A stretch of DNA of 10,454 nt. Origin: Propionibacteriaceae bacterium (GTDB taxonomy: Bacteria; Actinomycetota; Actinomycetes; Propionibacteriales; Propionibacteriaceae). The notes below the pieces were generated by a model. The model made no database searches. It worked only from the letters and a program-made list of their open reading frames with translations, and was not told where the DNA came from. The stretch lies in the NCBI GenBank assembly GCA_009778535.1, contig WRJP01000058.1, forward strand, positions 1-10,454, given 5' to 3'. How positions within the stretch are numbered: the stretch's first letter is position 1; each line of letters begins with the position of its first letter. Made by a program: the position numbers and the translations under genes. Below, piece by piece: positions 6,476 through 10,454 of the stretch.

Positions 6476-6977
6476 CGGTCAATTCCAATGTGGTACGCCG
6501 CACATCTTGGTCAGGCAATGCCTGAACTAGCACGTCAACACGGCCAAGTCTGGGTAGCACTGCGTCCGGAGCTAGCTCCAGCCACGGCTCCAGTACGAAC
6601 CTACGCAGGTGGGCGCGTGGATGCGGCAGTATCAGTTCATCGGTGTTGTGGATTTCACCACCGACAGTTATCAAATCAATATCGATGCTGCGCGAACTCT
6701 TTATCGCGTTGACGTGCCGCACTCTGCCAATTTCGGTTTCGATGCGAAGCGCCGTACATAGGAGTTCCACAGCCGGAATACAGCTAGTCCCGACAACTAC
6801 CGCATTTAAAAAGTAGGGTTGGCCAAACATTTCTTGCGGCTCAGTCTCAAATATCCCAGAGGCGCGAATGTTCTCCAGCGGTAGGGCAGAAATTTTTTTG
6901 AATGCAGTGCGAAGGTTTGCTAGCCGATCCCCTAAGTTCGACCCAATGCTAAAGACAACTTCGCGATCAATAATCAT
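6459..6977 (-). CDS. folK: FolK, 6-hydroxymethyl-7,8-dihydropterin pyrophosphokinase (HPPK)
   Basis: Transfers pyrophosphate from ATP to hydroxymethyl-dihydropterin, giving the substrate for FolP. At 172 residues it is about the usual family size. Visible motifs: GSNLGDR (12-18); FETEP (43-47) and QPYFLNAV (53-60) of the pterin pocket; IGR (83-85); the signature around RSIDIDLI (96-103), where D99 and D101 are the expected magnesium ligands; and LPHPR (117-121). The ATG at 6977 overlaps the folB stop as ATGA, and the 3' end overlaps DUF3180. The signature has S and I where most relatives have T and L (RTLDLDLL), a conservative change. FolB and FolK are separate here, not fused as in some bacteria. 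Confident. Confidence 0.95.
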   Translation of the reverse strand: MIIDREVVFSIGSNLGDRLANLRTAFKKISALPLENIRASGIFETEPQEMFGQPYFLNAVVVGTSCIPAVELLCTALRIETEIGRVRHVNAIKSSRSIDIDLITVGGEIHNTDELILPHPRAHLRRFVLEPWLELAPDAVLPRLGRVDVLVQALPDQDVRRTTLELTDDQAK

Positions 6978-7327
6978 CGCTTTAGCCGTATCTGCGCATA
7001 GCTGTCTGCCACTATTGGAGCTAGCGGACCAAATGGCTTGTGTACTCGCACCATAATTTCGCTAATCAGTGCATCAGCCAAGCAATGTTCCGCTATGCGC
7101 ACCGCTAATGTTTCCAATAGCTGACATGACTCAGCGCCAATTACTTCGATTGCAGCGTTCACTAACTTTTCATAATCAACTGTGGTAGCAAGGTCGTCGC
7201 TATTACTGGTGCGGTTTAACACACATTCTATGTCTACCAAAAACTCTTGGGGATTAGCGAGTTCGGACGGCATTACACCGTGTACGCCCTCACAGCTGAT
7301 TCCGGTAACAGCGATTGTCAACACCAC
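6974..7327 (-). CDS. folB: FolB, 7,8-dihydroneopterin aldolase
   Basis: Converts dihydroneopterin to 6-hydroxymethyl-dihydropterin and glycolaldehyde in folate synthesis; the family forms an octamer. At 117 residues it is the usual length. Motifs: GVHGVMPSE (14-22), where E22 matches the catalytic or binding acid of other aldolases; DDLATTVDYEKL (44-55); LLETLA (70-75), with E72 in the pterin-anchoring position; and VHKPFGPL (95-102), where K97 is the catalytic lysine equivalent. Two adjacent GTG codons (7327 and 7324) could start it. There is no Shine-Dalgarno, but a TAGAAT ends 6 nt before the second GTG, so the second may be a leaderless start (116 residues). It lies 34 nt after folP and overlaps folK by 4 nt. 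Confidence 0.94.
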   Translation of the reverse strand: MVLTIAVTGISCEGVHGVMPSELANPQEFLVDIECVLNRTSNSDDLATTVDYEKLVNAAIEVIGAESCQLLETLAVRIAEHCLADALISEIMVRVHKPFGPLAPIVADSYAQIRLKR

Positions 7328-7336
7328 TCAATTCTA
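7325..7336 (-). promoter_or_regulatory. Candidate internal leaderless promoter before folB
   Basis: TAGAAT (7336-7331) on the minus strand is followed by 6 nt and then the second GTG codon of folB (7324). This is the same geometry as at mshA. It sits in the only real gap of the ftsH-fol operon (34 nt). TTGACA lies directly beside the box, too close to serve as its -35. It would let folB-folK-DUF3180 be transcribed independently of ftsH-folE-folP. Sequence-only prediction. Confidence 0.38.
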
Positions 7337-7361
7337 GTGTCAACTGCGCAATATTTTCTGC

Positions 7362-8213
7362 TTATCGCAACTGCTGGTTTTGGGAGCCGACCATTTTGGA
7401 GACGACGGCGATAGCGTCACGATGTTCACGAACCTGATGGGTGCGAACTCCCCAAACTCCACGTTCAGCCAAGAGCGCGGTAAGCGCCACACTGGCAGCA
7501 TCGCGTTGCGCGACAGTTCTTGCTTCACCATTTGAGTCGGAAAGCAACTCTCCCAAGAAACGTTTCCGTGATACCCCGATCAGCAGCGGACAGCCTAGCT
7601 CGGTAAATGAATCAAGATGGGAGAGCAGCGCCCAGTTATGTTCACTATTTTTTGAAAATCCCAATCCTGGATCAATGATTAGTTGATCTGCGGCGATACC
7701 GGCAGTTAGCGCTTGGTTCACTTGAGCTGCCATTTCGCGGCGCACGTCAACCACCACATCTGCGTAGACGGCATGTGCTCCCATCGTGCGTGGAGCAGAA
7801 CGCCAATGCTGCACTACGAATCCCACCTGTAATGCAGCGACAGTTTTTAACATCTTTGGGTCTGATTTACCGCCGGAGATGTCATTGATCAACGTGGCAC
7901 CGACTTCCACACACTTTTGCGCCACAGCCGCACGGGTCGTGTCTACCGAAACCGTCGCGCCAGCCTCAGCAAGGGCGCGTACGACCGCTAATACTCGTTC
8001 TAGCTCGGTTTCTTCAGATATGGGGTATGCGCCAGGTCTGGTTGATTCTCCCCCCACGTCAAGGATGTCTGCGCCCTCGTCGAGCAAGCTCAGGCCGTGT
8101 TGAATCGCGCTCTTGGGGTCAGCGTGTTTGCCTCCATCCGAAAAGGAATCTGGGGTGACGTTGACAATACCCATCACTAGGGTACGGTCAAGGCGTGGAA
8201 GCGAAGCCATCAT
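7362..8213 (-). CDS. folP: FolP, dihydropteroate synthase
   Basis: Condenses 4-aminobenzoate with hydroxymethyl-dihydropterin pyrophosphate; this is the sulfonamide target. TIM-barrel enzyme of 283 residues, normal length. Motifs: NVTPDSFSDGG (18-28), the mobile diphosphate-binding loop; GGESTRPG (54-61); D91 (SVDT); N110-D111 (INDISGG); D181 in IIDPGLGFSK (179-188); SRKRF (215-219), with K217 contacting pterin and the aminobenzoate site; and R257-x-H259 near the C-terminus, which binds diphosphate. All key residues are present, so it should be active. The start ATG shares one base with the folE stop (TAATG). A second in-frame ATG follows immediately, so the exact first residue is uncertain by one. 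'HWRSA' in the middle resembles mycobacterial FolP1. Confidence 0.96.
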   Translation of the reverse strand: MMASLPRLDRTLVMGIVNVTPDSFSDGGKHADPKSAIQHGLSLLDEGADILDVGGESTRPGAYPISEETELERVLAVVRALAEAGATVSVDTTRAAVAQKCVEVGATLINDISGGKSDPKMLKTVAALQVGFVVQHWRSAPRTMGAHAVYADVVVDVRREMAAQVNQALTAGIAADQLIIDPGLGFSKNSEHNWALLSHLDSFTELGCPLLIGVSRKRFLGELLSDSNGEARTVAQRDAASVALTALLAERGVWGVRTHQVREHRDAIAVVSKMVGSQNQQLR

Positions 8214-8773
8214 TAACTACGAATCAAACCCATAGCCTCGGCGCGGGTCGTCGGATGATGCAAAATCCCGCGTACTGCCGAAGTTACCGTCAGCGAGCCA
8301 GGTTTTTTTGCTCCGCGCATGGTCATGCACAGATGTTCACATTCCAACACCACTAGCACGCCTTGGGCGTTGAGATATTCGACCATTGCGTCGGCGATCT
8401 GTGAAGTCAGCCGTTCTTGCACTTGGAGTCGTTTCGCAAAGGAATCAACTAGTCGGGCGATCTTGCTCAAACCAGTGATGCGGTGTGCGGAAGGGATATA
8501 CGCAACGTGTGCTTTTCCGGCAAACGGAAGTAGATGATGTTCGCACATGCTCCAGACTTCAATGTCCTTGACCAAAATCATTTCATCATGACCTAGGTCG
8601 AAGGTGGTTGACATGAGTTCTGCGGGGTTTGCATCCATCCCCTCAAACAACTCTGCGCAGGCTCTGGCTACTCTTGCCGGAGTGTCTGCCAATCCCTCAC
8701 GTTCGGGATCGTCGCCGATTCCTAGAAGTAACTCCCTGATTGCGGCTTGAATTCTTTGTTGATCAACTGGCAT
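8213..8773 (-). CDS. folE: FolE, GTP cyclohydrolase I (zinc type)
   Basis: Opens the GTP ring and forms dihydroneopterin triphosphate, the first step of folate synthesis; the family is a toroidal decamer. From the chosen start it has 186 residues. Zinc ligands by homology to the E. coli enzyme are the C77 and H80 of MCEHHLLPF and the C149 of ECEHLCMTMRG (144-154). The HxxC-type metal site shows the zinc-dependent IA form rather than the zinc-independent IB form. GVLVVLE and the GIGDDPEREGL N-terminal motif are also typical. A GTG at 8791, overlapping the ftsH stop as GTGA, would add six residues. I prefer ATG 8773 because AGGAG lies 5 nt upstream and relatives begin near there. Neighbours: ftsH 14 nt upstream (or overlapping by 4 with the GTG start), and folP immediately downstream. 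Confidence 0.94.
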   Translation of the reverse strand: MPVDQQRIQAAIRELLLGIGDDPEREGLADTPARVARACAELFEGMDANPAELMSTTFDLGHDEMILVKDIEVWSMCEHHLLPFAGKAHVAYIPSAHRITGLSKIARLVDSFAKRLQVQERLTSQIADAMVEYLNAQGVLVVLECEHLCMTMRGAKKPGSLTVTSAVRGILHHPTTRAEAMGLIRS

Positions 8774-8778
8774 TGTCT

Positions 8779-8783
8779 CTCCT
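8779..8783 (-). promoter_or_regulatory. Ribosome binding site deciding the folE start
   Basis: AGGAG with a 5-nt spacer before ATG 8773. It lies in the short stretch after the ftsH TGA (8790-8788). It argues for ATG 8773 over the overlapping GTG at 8791. Confidence 0.65.
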
Positions 8784-8787
8784 CGGC

Positions 8788-10454
<1,667 letters not shown>

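Noticed and set aside
8303..8309. Runs of seven A in the coding strand of folE (8303-8309), folK (6893-6899) and DUF3180 (6451-6457) as slippage or frameshift sites
   Set aside because: All three proteins continue in frame with the expected length, and in folE and folK conserved motifs follow the run. Alternative-frame products would lack recognisable sequence. Lysine codon pairs explain the runs.

Overview
The window looks like a core-genome segment of a medium-GC (about half G+C by eye) member of the Actinomycetota. The lineage call rests on three things: an Lsr2 nucleoid protein, an MshA/MshB-like mycothiol pair, and the order ftsH-folE-folP-folB-folK-DUF3180 followed by lsr2-clpC, which is the order known from mycobacteria and relatives. 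The moderate GC, tight packing and many overlapping genes suggest a compact, possibly aquatic actinobacterium. That last point is inference, and I cannot name a genus.

Layout from right to left, which is the direction of transcription for all but one gene. At 10454-8788 is the C-terminal part of ftsH, whose N-terminus lies outside the window. It overlaps or abuts folE, which touches folP (TAATG). A 34-nt gap leads to folB, which overlaps folK (ATGA), which overlaps a four-helix DUF3180 membrane protein gene by 17 nt. This reads as one housekeeping operon: membrane AAA protease plus the pterin/folate branch from GTP to dihydropteroate (FolE, FolB, FolK, FolP). A 225-nt AT-rich gap follows, with a 14-bp palindrome and candidate promoter elements. 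Then come lsr2, a 111-nt gap with a clpC promoter candidate, and clpC (AAA+ unfoldase of the Clp protease). After 157 nt with a hairpin and a likely leaderless promoter come an mshA-like glycosyltransferase gene and an mshB-like PIG-L deacetylase gene, overlapping by 14 nt. They would form GlcNAc-inositol phosphate and later deacetylate GlcNAc-inositol, the early part of mycothiol synthesis. At the left edge, a multi-pass membrane protein gene on the + strand converges on mshB and overlaps it by 26 nt.

Functionally the window combines proteome quality control (FtsH, ClpC), folate supply, chromatin silencing (Lsr2) and low-molecular-weight thiol synthesis. I found no mobile element, CRISPR array, rRNA or tRNA. 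Nothing amounts to a clearly new system. The points most worth a second look are the linked mshA/mshB pair with altered acceptor-site residues, the recurring TAGAAT boxes placed for leaderless transcripts, the lsr2 upstream palindrome, and the absence of the panC/panD/coaX/lysS block that usually separates DUF3180 from lsr2.
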